The notes: generated by a model not told the origin, from the sequence alone. A DNA stretch of 46,314 nt from Peptococcaceae bacterium (GCA_019420345.1 JAHZHI010000004.1:1-46314); one strand, 5' to 3'. Positions 8,496-17,163 are shown, counted from the stretch's first letter. Made by a program: numbers and translations.

Positions 8496-9071
8496 TCAGA
8501 TCGCTGTACAGAAAGCATAAGATGCCGTACCGCCGTAGCGATCATGGCTCGTCCATTCCGCAGTGACTTCGTACAAACCGTTGGTTTCAGAAAGCGGAAA
8601 AGCGTACACATAGGTGCTCTCTTTTGCATCACTGTCTGCTTCTGTCGAAGCGACCGGAATGGACGTTGCGCGTTGATCAACGTCTTCGTACTGCCAATAT
8701 GTATCCTGTGGCCAATAACGAACCGTCACCTCATCTGGCTGCGCACCATCAAAATCCAAAGTTGCTATCAAAGAACCATTTTTTAAGCCTTCTTCCGGCA
8801 GCCTCAACGGCGTAAGAATGGATTTGTCATAGTCTCTGTCATTTTCCCCACGGTTCGTTGTGCTTTCAACATCGATTTTCCCCTCAATAACGTCAGCATG
8901 CCACTCATGAGGCCCATTACCTGCTTTGACGCTATACATGTCACAATGCACGACAAGGCGCGGCGGTTCTTTTAACACCTGCTCCTCTTCCCCTGTCCTC
9001 CATCCATAGCCAATCAGTCCAGTCACAATCACAAGAGCAACAACCAAATACATCTTCCACAGTTGTTTCAT
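8496..9071 (-). CDS. Membrane-anchored paralogue of the preceding lipoprotein, lipobox Cys replaced by Tyr
   Basis: 191 residues. One N-terminal hydrophobic segment (residues about 6-23) is followed by an extracellular domain matching the 7841-8362 product: PPRLVVHCDMYSVKAG, DEVTVRYWPQDTY, YGGTASYAFCT. Where the paralogue has LIGCGSS, this one has LIGYGWR, so lipidation should not occur and the product is either membrane-tethered by its signal anchor or released. Family not recognised. Its 3' end is followed by a terminator. Confidence 0.72.
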   Translation of the reverse strand: MKQLWKMYLVVALVIVTGLIGYGWRTGEEEQVLKEPPRLVVHCDMYSVKAGNGPHEWHADVIEGKIDVESTTNRGENDRDYDKSILTPLRLPEEGLKNGSLIATLDFDGAQPDEVTVRYWPQDTYWQYEDVDQRATSIPVASTEADSDAKESTYVYAFPLSETNGLYEVTAEWTSHDRYGGTASYAFCTAI

Positions 9072-9148
9072 TGCTACTCACTCCTTAACAGATGCACAAT
9101 CACGACGACAGTCTATAAAGGCAGGCCAACGTCCACCGGCAATACGCT

Positions 9149-10165
9149 TTACGGCTGGTAGATCAGCATCGGTTTGTCGTAAGTCAACTCATCCAATGCT
9201 TCCAAGCTTGCTGACAACTCACTGGAACCAGCACGCACGGCGCTGATTGCATGAGAGGCCAGATTAAACAGCTTGCTCACGCCGCTCTGCTGATACGTTT
9301 CATGATAAAACGTAATATCGTCGCCAAGCACGTCACGCAGGTGCTCATCAAATTCATCTTGTGTCATAATGTTGTCAATCAAGCCATTGTTCTTGCCCTG
9401 ACTTGCACTGTATATGCGGCCATCAGCCAGCGTTTTCACAGCGTCCACGCTCATGCCGCGGCTGTCGGCAACAATGCCTACAAAGCGCTCATAAATTTCA
9501 TCAGAAAGCGTTTGGTAAATAGCAATCTGCTCCTCTGTTGGCGGTTCATAAGCGCTGCCCATCAGCTTATTGGCACCACTGTGCACTGTGGTGATGTCAA
9601 TGCCAAGTTTATTGAGCAATTCGCTGGCATCAACAATTTGTCCGCAAATGACACCAATAGAACCAACAAAGCTGTTGCGATTGGCAACAATTTCATCAGC
9701 AGCAGAGGCAATGTAATAGCCGCCAGACGCACAATAATCTTCACAATAAGCATAGATCGGGCGCCCGGTTTCTTCTTTATACGCCATCAGTTTGAGATAG
9801 GTTTCATCGCTCTCATACACCGCACCGCCAGTGGAATTGATCAGCAGCATGATTGCAATATTATTCGGATCATTTTTCGCTGCAGCAATGCGTTTTTCAA
9901 TAAAATCCTGGTTGTACGTATCGCCAGCGTCTTCGATGGTACCGCTGATGTCAATAATCTCAACATTATTGATAGCGCGTTGTGATGCCACACCGCCACT
10001 GCCATCCAAGCCAAAGAACGCAATCAATGCGATGACCACCAGAATGCCAATGCTCACACAAAGCGCCACCCATTTGCTGCGAGGACGCTTTGGTGGCTGC
10101 TGCTCACCGCTTTCGACAGATGACGCTTCTTCCACGCGTGTATAGACTGGTTGCTGTTCACTCAT
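9149..10165 (-). CDS. sppA: Signal peptide peptidase SppA
   Basis: Membrane serine protease (S49) that degrades leftover signal peptides. Start taken at the ATG at 10165, with GAGGGGGA eight bases upstream, giving 338 residues. A cytosolic Pro/Lys-rich head is followed by one TM segment (about 30-52, VALCVSIGILVVIALIAFF) and an S49 domain with the nucleophile Ser in CASGGYYIASAAD and the general-base Lys in HSGANKLMGS, as in short Bacillus-type SppA with a Ser/Lys dyad. It follows the DUF975 gene closely, so the two are likely co-transcribed. Confidence 0.9.
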   Translation of the reverse strand: MSEQQPVYTRVEEASSVESGEQQPPKRPRSKWVALCVSIGILVVIALIAFFGLDGSGGVASQRAINNVEIIDISGTIEDAGDTYNQDFIEKRIAAAKNDPNNIAIMLLINSTGGAVYESDETYLKLMAYKEETGRPIYAYCEDYCASGGYYIASAADEIVANRNSFVGSIGVICGQIVDASELLNKLGIDITTVHSGANKLMGSAYEPPTEEQIAIYQTLSDEIYERFVGIVADSRGMSVDAVKTLADGRIYSASQGKNNGLIDNIMTQDEFDEHLRDVLGDDITFYHETYQQSGVSKLFNLASHAISAVRAGSSELSASLEALDELTYDKPMLIYQP

Positions 10166-10179
10166 AGGCGTTCTCCCCC

Positions 10180-11160
10180 TCAAATATCGATGGTTTCACT
10201 GCTGGCAGCTTGCGCACTGCCCGCTTTCACATAACCAAGCGCCGCTGGGTCCAAACGACCGTCTTGGAAAGCCTGGTCACGCAGCCAACGATAGCTCAAT
10301 GCCATGGTCGTCATCAAATATGGGAAAAGGTAGAAAAACGCCAGGCCAAAAGTGATCACGCCAGCCAAATACCATGGGATAAACGACAGATCAAGCACGA
10401 AAAGTTCTTTGAGATGCCCCTTTGTAATCGCGCAGGAATAGCGCAGCGCCTGACGAGGACCAACTTTACCGCGGCCATCAGCAATCAGTTGAAAAATAAA
10501 TTGATAACGCAGGGTGATAATATAAACAATCACCATAGCGGCCAAATAAAGCACGCTGCCCGCTGCTAACGCCAACGCCGAACTGCTATTGATGATGGTT
10601 GTCACCGACGTGCTTGTGCTCACCGTCACTTGTGACAGCGCCGCAAATGCCAACAAGGCAAAGCCGGGAATACCAAGAAAGCCCCAAATAATAATCCAAA
10701 GCTGCTGCCACAAATAAGCAAGCACAGCCGTCACAGCATTGTTAAACTGGCTCACAAAATCGTCGAATGTCAAACGACGATGATCACCGATCTCTGTTAA
10801 TGTTAAGAACCATGCACTGTAGCAATAACTCAGCACACCATCAATCAGAATCATTGAAACAATCGCTAAAACTATGCCAAGAACCACATTGTCGATACCA
10901 ATGCTAGAGATCGTGCTGCCCACCGACGATAAAGAATACTGGTAAAAAGCACGCACCAGTTCCCATACAGTATAGTTCTGACCGCTGAGCAACAGTGGTC
11001 CCTCTTCGCTCACGTCGTACGTGTACGTTACCTTGAAGCCCGTCAGCAGCAAATACAACAACGTCACTGCAATCAAGATCATCCAATTGCCACGCAGAAG
11101 TGTCTTTGCTTTGAATTTCAATTCAACACGCGGTAATACATTTGGTGGATAAAAAGACAT
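10180..11160 (-). CDS. DUF975 family integral membrane protein
   Basis: Start chosen at the ATG at 11160 with AAAAGGAGG seven bases before it; 326 residues. About six hydrophobic helices: NWMILIAVTLLYLLLTGF near 30, VVLGIVLAIVSMILIDG near 105, a paired stretch near 155-185, a long one near 205-230, and one near 290. The DUF975 hallmark LKFKAKTLLRGNW sits at the N-terminus and a RQALRYSCAITKGH-type segment precedes the last helices. Function is unknown for the family; context is envelope maintenance with sppA downstream. Confidence 0.82.
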   Translation of the reverse strand: MSFYPPNVLPRVELKFKAKTLLRGNWMILIAVTLLYLLLTGFKVTYTYDVSEEGPLLLSGQNYTVWELVRAFYQYSLSSVGSTISSIGIDNVVLGIVLAIVSMILIDGVLSYCYSAWFLTLTEIGDHRRLTFDDFVSQFNNAVTAVLAYLWQQLWIIIWGFLGIPGFALLAFAALSQVTVSTSTSVTTIINSSSALALAAGSVLYLAAMVIVYIITLRYQFIFQLIADGRGKVGPRQALRYSCAITKGHLKELFVLDLSFIPWYLAGVITFGLAFFYLFPYLMTTMALSYRWLRDQAFQDGRLDPAALGYVKAGSAQAASSETIDI

Positions 11161-11255
11161 AAGTACCTCCTTTTCATAATAACCCATAAAACGTCAAGTA
11201 ATTTATCCTATCATACTATACTTTATGATGGATGGGAAATCATTTCTTTCATAAA

Positions 11256-11294
11256 TGAAAAAAAGCACCAGAATGATGAATCATCCTGATGCTT
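11256..11294 (-). terminator. Terminator after the UPF0340 gene
   Basis: AGCA(C)CAG ... CTG(A)TGCT with inner ATGAT/ATCAT pairing, followed on the minus strand by a run of U. It closes the vanY-like/UPF0340 unit. Confidence 0.65.
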
Positions 11295-11301
11295 CATTTA
11301 T

Positions 11302-11883
11302 TTAATGTTGTTCATCACCGAAATGATCGGCATCTTCAAGCGTGTACCGCGCACGAATGCCACCGACAAGACGTGGACGTGAGAAACTTGGGTTGGCACG
11401 AGCTTCACCAATGCTGCGATGAGCCAGGCGCATCGGCACTGCCACTGGACGCATGTGCATGCCGATCATGGTCTCGCCAATGTCCAATCCATAGCCAGCC
11501 TTGATCCCTTCCACCAAGACAGGGTTGGTAAAATGACGATAAGCATGGCTTGCCATAGAGCCGCCCGCGCGCACATGAGGCACTGCACAAACTTCAGTCA
11601 GGCCGAAGCGACGCATGGTTTCACGTTCCACAACAAGGCTGCGATTAAGATGCTCACAGCACTGAAAAGCAAGATGCAGGTTGTGTTCCTGTGCAAAACG
11701 GCGGAGCACTGGGAACAGTGCTGCTGCCACATCAGGGCTGCCAGCTTTGCCAATGCGCTTGCCGCAGACTTCACTGGTACTGCATCCAATGACAAAAACA
11801 TCATCATCCTGCGGTGCCTGACGTTCCACCATCTCGTTCAAAATGGTTTCCAGTTCGCTGGCAATGCTATCAATTTCAAACAT
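11302..11883 (-). CDS. UPF0340 family protein (YwlG-like)
   Basis: 193 residues covering the full family. Recognised by FVIGCSTSEVCGKRIGKAGS near residue 30, HLAFQCCEHLNRSLVVERE near 75, RAGGSMASHAYRHF, DIGETMIGMHMRPVAVP near 140 and a C-terminal RLVGGIRARY. The invariant Cys and His suggest a small-molecule or metal site, but the biochemical role of this family is not known to me. It starts 23 bases after the VanY-like gene and probably shares its transcript. Confidence 0.88.
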   Translation of the reverse strand: MFEIDSIASELETILNEMVERQAPQDDDVFVIGCSTSEVCGKRIGKAGSPDVAAALFPVLRRFAQEHNLHLAFQCCEHLNRSLVVERETMRRFGLTEVCAVPHVRAGGSMASHAYRHFTNPVLVEGIKAGYGLDIGETMIGMHMRPVAVPMRLAHRSIGEARANPSFSRPRLVGGIRARYTLEDADHFGDEQH

Positions 11884-11906
11884 AGAAAGCCTCCTTTTCT
11901 ATCCCA

Positions 11907-13160
11907 TCACTTTGCAATGGTCACTGGTGCCATCAAACTGTTGATGATGGCATCGCCATCTGTTGTGATGACCATGCTCTGCGCATCGGCATCCCAATCA
12001 ACACCAAAGTCGAGAATCTGCCCGATATCACGCAGTTTAAAATAGGTGAATCCATCAATATTATAGGCGGTTGGCGCCAAATAGAGTCCATCAACCATCA
12101 CAGTCATTTCGTTTGGCAAAGCAACGTCGTTGGAATCCAGCTGAATAAGGCTTGGCGTCCCCGATAATGCTGTTTTTGAGGAAATAGTGATGAGCCGTTT
12201 CTCATCATTGTATCCCACATCAAATTCCGCTTCTGTACCAGAAAGAATCGTTGCCAAATCTCTCAGGCGGAAATAGTTATTGCCGCCAATATTATAGCTG
12301 GCTACTTTAGAATATTTCCCATCAATTCGCACAGAATTGTCGCTGCGGCCGATGGCAGTCTGTCTTCCAGCAGAAGCATCTGTCTGCACATCACCAAGAT
12401 ACTCTTCCAGCGTTAATCCACTGGACATGATGGCTGTCGCTGCTTCCACGCCAACATAGCGGAAGTGCCATGGCTCATACTGATAACCAGTGATTTTTTC
12501 CTTGCCCTCAGGATACCGCAGAATGAAGCCATACTCTGCACAATGCTGCATCATCCACTGTACCCCTGGAAATTGATCGATAGAGGTCTGTAAATTGTAC
12601 CCACTGTGCGCTGCATCACCCACATCAAAAGCCAAGCCTGTCTGATGCTCACTCTGGCCAGCACGCGCAGAAAACGTATTGGCTTTGTCTTCACCATGAG
12701 CCGCCGCATAGTTGGCAAACAGTGATGCCTGTACATCATAGCTGCGATAGCCGGACAAAATATACATGCTGTTGCCTTGTGCATTGGTCGCTGCCAGGAA
12801 TGCTTCTGCGGCAGCTTCTGCATCACCTTGCAGGCTTGTGCTCTGCCCAGCACCATTGGTATAATCCGGTGCATAATCGGCTGGCAGTGGATGATCTTTA
12901 TTAACCAACAAAATGCCGCTGATCACCGTTGTACCATCGGCCTCCTGATGACTGTCGTTATAAGCAGGCGTCGTGGTCGTAACTTCTGTTTCTTCTGTTA
13001 CAGAAGGATTTTCTGGTGTCACCGGTGTATCCTCAGAAGGTTCACTGACTTCCGGCGGATTGATCGGATCGGCATTTTCTTCAGCGAGACCCGGCATTGT
13101 GCTCAAGGTCAGAAGTGCTGCCGACAGACAGATCGCGACAAACTTCGAACGATTTTTCAT
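11907..13160 (-). CDS. Secreted VanY-type D,D-carboxypeptidase with C-terminal stalk-like repeats
   Basis: Peptidase M15B that trims the terminal D-Ala of peptidoglycan stem peptides outside the cell. 417 residues: signal peptide 1-26 (cut after PGLAEE-like region), a Pro/Thr/Glu-rich linker to about 75, the M15B domain (about 85-265) with GYRSYDVQ, zinc motif SEHQTGLAFDVGD and EPWHFRYVG, then a C-terminal part (275-417) with two copper-amine-oxidase-N-like units, each containing YFRLRDLA or YFKLRDIG. The second half probably binds wall polymer. AAGGAGA precedes the ATG. It diverges from icd. Confidence 0.88.
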   Translation of the reverse strand: MKNRSKFVAICLSAALLTLSTMPGLAEENADPINPPEVSEPSEDTPVTPENPSVTEETEVTTTTPAYNDSHQEADGTTVISGILLVNKDHPLPADYAPDYTNGAGQSTSLQGDAEAAAEAFLAATNAQGNSMYILSGYRSYDVQASLFANYAAAHGEDKANTFSARAGQSEHQTGLAFDVGDAAHSGYNLQTSIDQFPGVQWMMQHCAEYGFILRYPEGKEKITGYQYEPWHFRYVGVEAATAIMSSGLTLEEYLGDVQTDASAGRQTAIGRSDNSVRIDGKYSKVASYNIGGNNYFRLRDLATILSGTEAEFDVGYNDEKRLITISSKTALSGTPSLIQLDSNDVALPNEMTVMVDGLYLAPTAYNIDGFTYFKLRDIGQILDFGVDWDADAQSMVITTDGDAIINSLMAPVTIAK

Positions 13161-13318
13161 ACTACTATCATTCTCCTTGTAAAATCAGGTGTTTCCCTTG
13201 CTTTCCTCTTGATTATAACACCTTTCAAAAATAATGAAAGACTTGTTGCGCAACGCAGGCAAATTAAAGTAAAATAAAAAACGAAAACACGAAAAATGAT
13301 AAAAGGAGTCTTTCATCG

Positions 13319-14530
13319 ATGGAAAAAATCAAAATGACCACGCCGCTCGTTGAAATGGACGGCGACGAAATGACACGCATCCTCTGGGCTTGGATCAAAG
13401 AAAAACTGATTCTCCCTTATGTAGATCTCAAGAGCGAATACTATGACCTCGGTCTCGAACATCGCGATGCCACCAACGATCAGGTAACTGTTGACGCTGC
13501 CGAAGCCATCAAAAAATACGGCGTCGGCGTAAAGTGCGCAACCATCACCCCAAATGCAGCCCGCGTTGAAGAATACAACCTCAAAGAAATGTGGAAGAGT
13601 CCAAACGGCACCATCCGTGCGCTGCTCGACGGCACTGTATTCCGTGCACCAATCCTCGTCAACGGCATCCATCCATTCGTTCGCACCTGGAAAGCACCAA
13701 TCACCGTTGCCCGTCATGCTTACGGCGACGTTTACAAAAACAGCGAACTGCGCGTTGACGGCCCAGCAACCGCCAGCCTGAAAGTGGCTTACGAAGACGG
13801 CCGCACCGAAGAAAAAGAAATCTTCACCTTCACCGAACCAGGCGTCATCCAGGGCATGCATAACCGCGATGCCTCTATTGCCAGCTTCGCCAACGCTGTC
13901 TTCACCTACGCGCTTGATACCAAGCAGGACGTTTGGTTCGCAACCAAAGACACCATCTCCAAAATCTATGACCATCGCTTCAAAGATATTTTCCAGGAAA
14001 TCTTTGACCGCGACTATAAAGACCGCTTCGAAGAAGCCGGCATCACCTATTTCTACACCCTCATCGACGACGCTGTTGCCCGCGTGGTTCGCAGCGAAGG
14101 CGGCTTCATCTGGGCCTGCAAGAACTATGACGGCGATGTCATGAGCGACCTTGTTGCCACCGCATTCGGCAGCCTCGCTATGATGACCAGTGTGCTCGTA
14201 TCTCCACAAGGCTACTACGAATACGAAGCTGCTCACGGCACCGTACAGCGCCACTACTACAAACACCTCAAAGGCGAACAGACCTCAACCAACTCTGTAG
14301 CCACCATCTTCGCATGGAGCGGTGCACTGCGCAAACGCGGCGAAAAAGACGGCATCGCCGATCTCGAACGTTTCGCTGACGCGCTCGAAGCAGCCACCAT
14401 CGAAACCATCGAAAGCGGCACCATGACCAAAGACCTCATGGGCCTGTCCACCATCGAAAACAAACACGCTGTCAACAGCGAAGAATTCCTTGACGCCATC
14501 GCTGAACGCCTCGACGCTAAGCTGGCGTAA
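13319..14530 (+). CDS. icd: NADP-dependent isocitrate dehydrogenase, homodimeric eukaryote-like (type II) form
   Basis: Oxidatively decarboxylates isocitrate to 2-oxoglutarate with NADPH formation. 403 residues, the size of the type II subfamily that includes IDH1/2. N-terminal VEMDGDEMTRILW, substrate loop SPNGTIRALLDGTVFR, the Arg-containing RTWKAPITVARHAYGD, metal-binding Asp in LIDDAVARVVRSEGG with YDGDVMSD, and cofactor motif AAHGTVQRHYYKHLKGE are all present. Start ATG follows AAAAGGAG. It probably supplies NADPH and glutamate carbon in a branched TCA pathway. It ends in a strong hairpin terminator. Confidence 0.95.
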   Translation: MEKIKMTTPLVEMDGDEMTRILWAWIKEKLILPYVDLKSEYYDLGLEHRDATNDQVTVDAAEAIKKYGVGVKCATITPNAARVEEYNLKEMWKSPNGTIRALLDGTVFRAPILVNGIHPFVRTWKAPITVARHAYGDVYKNSELRVDGPATASLKVAYEDGRTEEKEIFTFTEPGVIQGMHNRDASIASFANAVFTYALDTKQDVWFATKDTISKIYDHRFKDIFQEIFDRDYKDRFEEAGITYFYTLIDDAVARVVRSEGGFIWACKNYDGDVMSDLVATAFGSLAMMTSVLVSPQGYYEYEAAHGTVQRHYYKHLKGEQTSTNSVATIFAWSGALRKRGEKDGIADLERFADALEAATIETIESGTMTKDLMGLSTIENKHAVNSEEFLDAIAERLDAKLA

Positions 14531-14548
14531 AAAGCAAACAAAACCAAC

Positions 14549-14585
14549 AAACGGCACCACGCAGATTGCGTGGTGCCGTTTTTAA
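14549..14585 (+). terminator. icd terminator, copy 1 of a duplicated hairpin
   Basis: AAACGGCACCACGCA / TGCGTGGTGCCGTTT with a three-base loop and U run. The first 33 bases recur with one mismatch at 15900-15932, after the fic gene. Confidence 0.9.
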
Positions 14586-14594
14586 TAGCATCAT

Positions 14595-14735
14595 TTGAAA
14601 TAAGTGTATCATCTATAGCATATTATTTCAAAAGCATAGCAATTACTTGAAATCAACATCTTCTTTTTTTCATTTTATTTCAAAATCACGTTGACTTTTT
14701 GAAATAACGCTCGTATGATGGCCTTATTATTTCAA
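14595..14735 (+). promoter_or_regulatory. Triple phased operator of the fic gene
   Basis: Six 9-base half-sites: TTGAAATAA at 14595, 14647 (TTGAAATCA) and 14699, and its reverse complement TTATTTCAA at 14623, 14675 and 14727. They form three inverted repeats with 19-base spacers, repeated at exactly 52 bases, about five helical turns. The third repeat straddles the -10 box and covers the start-site region. A cooperative repressor on one DNA face is the natural reading; autoregulation by the Fic winged helix is an inference. Confidence 0.82.
14691..14719 (+). promoter_or_regulatory. Promoter of fic
   Basis: TTGACT (14691-14696), 17-base spacer, TATGAT (14714-14719). The spacer contains the fifth half-site of the operator array. 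Confidence 0.82.
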
Positions 14736-14756
14736 TTTTAAAGGGGATGTTTTTTC

Positions 14757-15896
14757 ATGACAAGAGCTGGAACACTCGTTCAAAATCTCAGTGGAGACGA
14801 CGCTTATTGGTCTTTTCGCCCGGCACCACTGCCCCCTGATCCAGAATTAAAATTTGATGACGAGATACGGCGACTGCTCGTTGAAACAAGCCGGCAGCTG
14901 ACCAATCTGGCACGCTTTTCCCTGCTCATTCCCAGCACCGATCTGTTCATCTCCATGTATGTACGCAAGGAAGCACTGCTTTCATCACAAATCGAAGGCA
15001 CATCATGCACCTTGGAAGACATTCTAGACCCGGAATTGAACACAGCTGTCAACCTCGATGCAGGAGAAGTCATCAATTATGTGAAAGCAACCCAATTTGC
15101 GCTCGAGCAAATGCGTACACTGCCGCTTTGTAATCAACTGCTGCGCGAAACCCACGCTGTGTTGATGACTGGCGTTCGCGGAAAGAATAAAAATTCCGGT
15201 GAATTTCGCCGCAGCCAAAACTGGATTGGCGCTGCAGGCTGTTCCCTCAAAGACGCCCGCTACATTCCACCAAACGTCGAAGACATGACCACTGCACTCG
15301 CCGAGCTGGAACAGTATATCAACAAAGATTCTCCCTACCCGCCATTGATTGACGCCGCGCTCATCCATTACCAATTTGAAACGATTCATCCGTTTTTGGA
15401 TGGTAACGGCCGCATCGGCCGACTGTTGATCCTGCTCTACTTCATCGAAAAATCTTTGTTAACAAAGCCGGTTATTTACGTTTCCTACTTTCTAAAAAAG
15501 AATCAACGTGAGTATTACGATCGCATCAGCGAAGTGCGCCGCACCGGCAATTATGAACAATGGGTGCGATTTTTTCTGGAGGCTGTCAACGCGGCTGCCA
15601 TCGACGCAACAGAAACCATCTGGAACCTTTCGGAGCTGCATAATATCAATGCAGAAAAGCTCCCTGTCTCAAAGCGAAAACAGGACAATATCCGCCGACT
15701 TTTCACCTATATCGAGGAACATCCCATCATTGATATCAAGCATGCCGCTTCCGACCTTGCTCTCAGTTATAACACGGTCGCTCACGCAGTCAAAAAGCTG
15801 CAAGAGCTTGGAATCCTTCACGAAACAACAAATGCTGCCCGCAATCGTGTGTTCGCTTACGAAGACTATCTAGACATTCTACGGCAAGACACGTAA
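14757..15896 (+). CDS. Fic family AMP-transferase-type protein with C-terminal winged helix
   Basis: 379 residues. The N-terminal inhibitory helix has the class II motif S76-x3-E80-G81 (SSQIEGTS); the core has the complete Fic motif HPFLDGNGRIGR from residue 211, with catalytic His and the Asn/Arg needed for ATP. A C-terminal winged-helix domain (about 310-370, IKHAASDLALSYNTVAHAVK) suits DNA binding. Family role: transfer of AMP to a hydroxyl side chain of a target protein, held off by the inhibitory Glu; the target is unknown. No antitoxin gene is adjacent. AAAGGGG precedes the ATG. The gene lies behind a triple operator and between two copies of one terminator. Confidence 0.93.
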   Translation: MTRAGTLVQNLSGDDAYWSFRPAPLPPDPELKFDDEIRRLLVETSRQLTNLARFSLLIPSTDLFISMYVRKEALLSSQIEGTSCTLEDILDPELNTAVNLDAGEVINYVKATQFALEQMRTLPLCNQLLRETHAVLMTGVRGKNKNSGEFRRSQNWIGAAGCSLKDARYIPPNVEDMTTALAELEQYINKDSPYPPLIDAALIHYQFETIHPFLDGNGRIGRLLILLYFIEKSLLTKPVIYVSYFLKKNQREYYDRISEVRRTGNYEQWVRFFLEAVNAAAIDATETIWNLSELHNINAEKLPVSKRKQDNIRRLFTYIEEHPIIDIKHAASDLALSYNTVAHAVKKLQELGILHETTNAARNRVFAYEDYLDILRQDT

Positions 15897-15899
15897 AAG

Positions 15900-15936
15900 A
15901 AACGGCACCACGCAGATTGCATGGTGCCGTTTCTTT
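15900..15936. terminator. fic/GNAT bidirectional terminator, copy 2 of the duplicated hairpin
   Basis: AAACGGCACCACGCA...TGGTGCCGTTT hairpin directly after the fic stop, with T-run on the plus strand and A-run upstream, so it can serve both fic and the convergent GNAT gene. It differs from 14549-14581 at one base of 33. Confidence 0.85.
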
Positions 15937-16372
15937 ACGCCTCCAAATAATAATCGAAGCCATAGCAGCTTTTGTCAAAGCCGTAGTGTTCATAGAAAGC
16001 GTGGGCCTCGGTGCGTGGCATGCCGCTGTCGAGGACGATGCCTTTGCATCCGCGCGCTTTGGCAAGATCGCGGGCGTGGTCCATGAGCATGGTGCCATAG
16101 CCCTGGCCGCGCTCGCCCTCATTGACAATCAAGCTGGACAGGTAGCAGGTCATACCAGAGAGCCAAAAGGTGTTGAAGTAAGCACCGTGACAAAAGCCAT
16201 GGGTTTTGCCTGCGTCATCAACGAGAAAGAAGGCAAAGCTGTTGTCGTCGGCCAGTACCTCTGCATAAACCTTACGAATGGCTTCGCGGTCATAGGTGTT
16301 GTACGTCCAAAGTTTTTCAATATAATCAAAGGCGATGTCAAAATCGTCCATGGTGGCCGTTTTGAATTGCAT
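15935..16372 (-). CDS. GNAT N-acetyltransferase
   Basis: Start at the ATG at 16372, seven bases after GAGGAGG; an upstream in-frame start at 16459 would run into the DUF1847 gene. 145 residues with the GNAT fold: acetyl-CoA motif A RGQGYGTMLMDHA near residue 92, preceded by strand SSLIVNEG, and the C-terminal AHAFYEHYGFDKS. Substrate unknown. Follows the DUF1847 gene by 13 bases and is probably co-transcribed with it. Confidence 0.87.
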   Translation of the reverse strand: MQFKTATMDDFDIAFDYIEKLWTYNTYDREAIRKVYAEVLADDNSFAFFLVDDAGKTHGFCHGAYFNTFWLSGMTCYLSSLIVNEGERGQGYGTMLMDHARDLAKARGCKGIVLDSGMPRTEAHAFYEHYGFDKSCYGFDYYLEA

Positions 16373-16385
16373 CACACGCGCCTCC

Positions 16386-17030
16386 TCAGTCTTGTTTTTC
16401 CTGCAGGCGTTTATAATATTTATCTGCCTGATACAAAGCAACGCATGGGTTGTGACCAAGTACGCGGTCTTTCGTCACAACACTTGTTACGAGCGCATCA
16501 GAATACTTAATAAACAAACTGTCATGGCCGACACAAAGCCCCATGATGAGGTTGAGATCGGTGTGAGCTTCATTGAGAGAAAGCGCTTGCAGCACAGGAT
16601 TGCACATATTAACACCCGTGGCTTCACATTCTTTTGGAATACCAATCGAAACTTTTGGATGAGCGCCCACTTTGCAAACTGCACCGTACACTTCAAAACC
16701 ATTGGTGCGCAGGATTTTAGCCAGAATGCGTGATTCCTCAGCAAGACCGGCACAGGTAGCAATGCCAAGTTTTTTTGCACCAATTTTGCGTGCAAACTGA
16801 ATTACCTCTTCGACACGAGTGCGTTTGCAATAGCCTTCCGTTTCAACTTCTGCTGCTGCAACAGCAATACGATTATTTTCCGGCTCGCGAAGCAATGCCA
16901 TGGCGTGTTCCTGCACTTCTTCCGGAACATTGGTGGTAAGACAGAAGTCTGGATATTTACCTTCTTCACCGCGGCGACAGTTGATCACATGGCAATCAAT
17001 ACAGGACATCGGGGTTTTGTTTTCTTCCAT
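16386..17030 (-). CDS. DUF1847 cysteine-rich metal-binding protein
   Basis: 214 residues with the DUF1847 pattern: N-terminal CIDCHVINC...C cluster, TRVEEVIQFARKIGAKKLGIATC near residue 75-95, AVCKVGAHPK near 120, CNPVLQALSLNEAHTDLNL, GLCVGHDSLFIKYSDA and the C-terminal RVLGHNPCVALY. The conserved cysteines suggest an iron-sulfur or other metal site; the family has no established activity. A good divergent promoter lies upstream. Confidence 0.87.
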   Translation of the reverse strand: MEENKTPMSCIDCHVINCRRGEEGKYPDFCLTTNVPEEVQEHAMALLREPENNRIAVAAAEVETEGYCKRTRVEEVIQFARKIGAKKLGIATCAGLAEESRILAKILRTNGFEVYGAVCKVGAHPKVSIGIPKECEATGVNMCNPVLQALSLNEAHTDLNLIMGLCVGHDSLFIKYSDALVTSVVTKDRVLGHNPCVALYQADKYYKRLQEKQD

Positions 17031-17068
17031 GAAAGATTCCTTCCTTCTTAAAATAATTGATTGTCACC

Positions 17069-17097
17069 AGTATAACACGCCGTCATAGGAAGCTCAA
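17069..17097 (-). promoter_or_regulatory. Promoter of the DUF1847-GNAT unit
   Basis: TTGAGC (17092-17097) and TATACT (17069-17074) on the minus strand with 17-base spacing and a TG one base before the -10. Confidence 0.7.
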
Positions 17098-17134
17098 ACG
17101 CAATGGTTTTTTACCATATCCAAACACGAAAGCC

Positions 17135-17163
17135 TTGCGTGATGTGGCTTTTTTTGTGATAAT
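17135..17163 (+). promoter_or_regulatory. Promoter of the zinc-ribbon membrane protein gene
   Basis: TTGCGT (17135-17140), 17-base spacer, GATAAT (17158-17163) with an extended TGT before it; about 48 bases before the ATG. Confidence 0.65.

Noticed and set aside
13313..14266. 317-codon frame antisense to icd
   Set aside because: Phe/Val-rich shadow of a fully recognisable isocitrate dehydrogenase gene.
14757..15896. Fic/antitoxin two-gene toxin-antitoxin system
   Set aside because: No small FicA-type antitoxin gene is adjacent; the inhibitory motif is built into the Fic protein itself.
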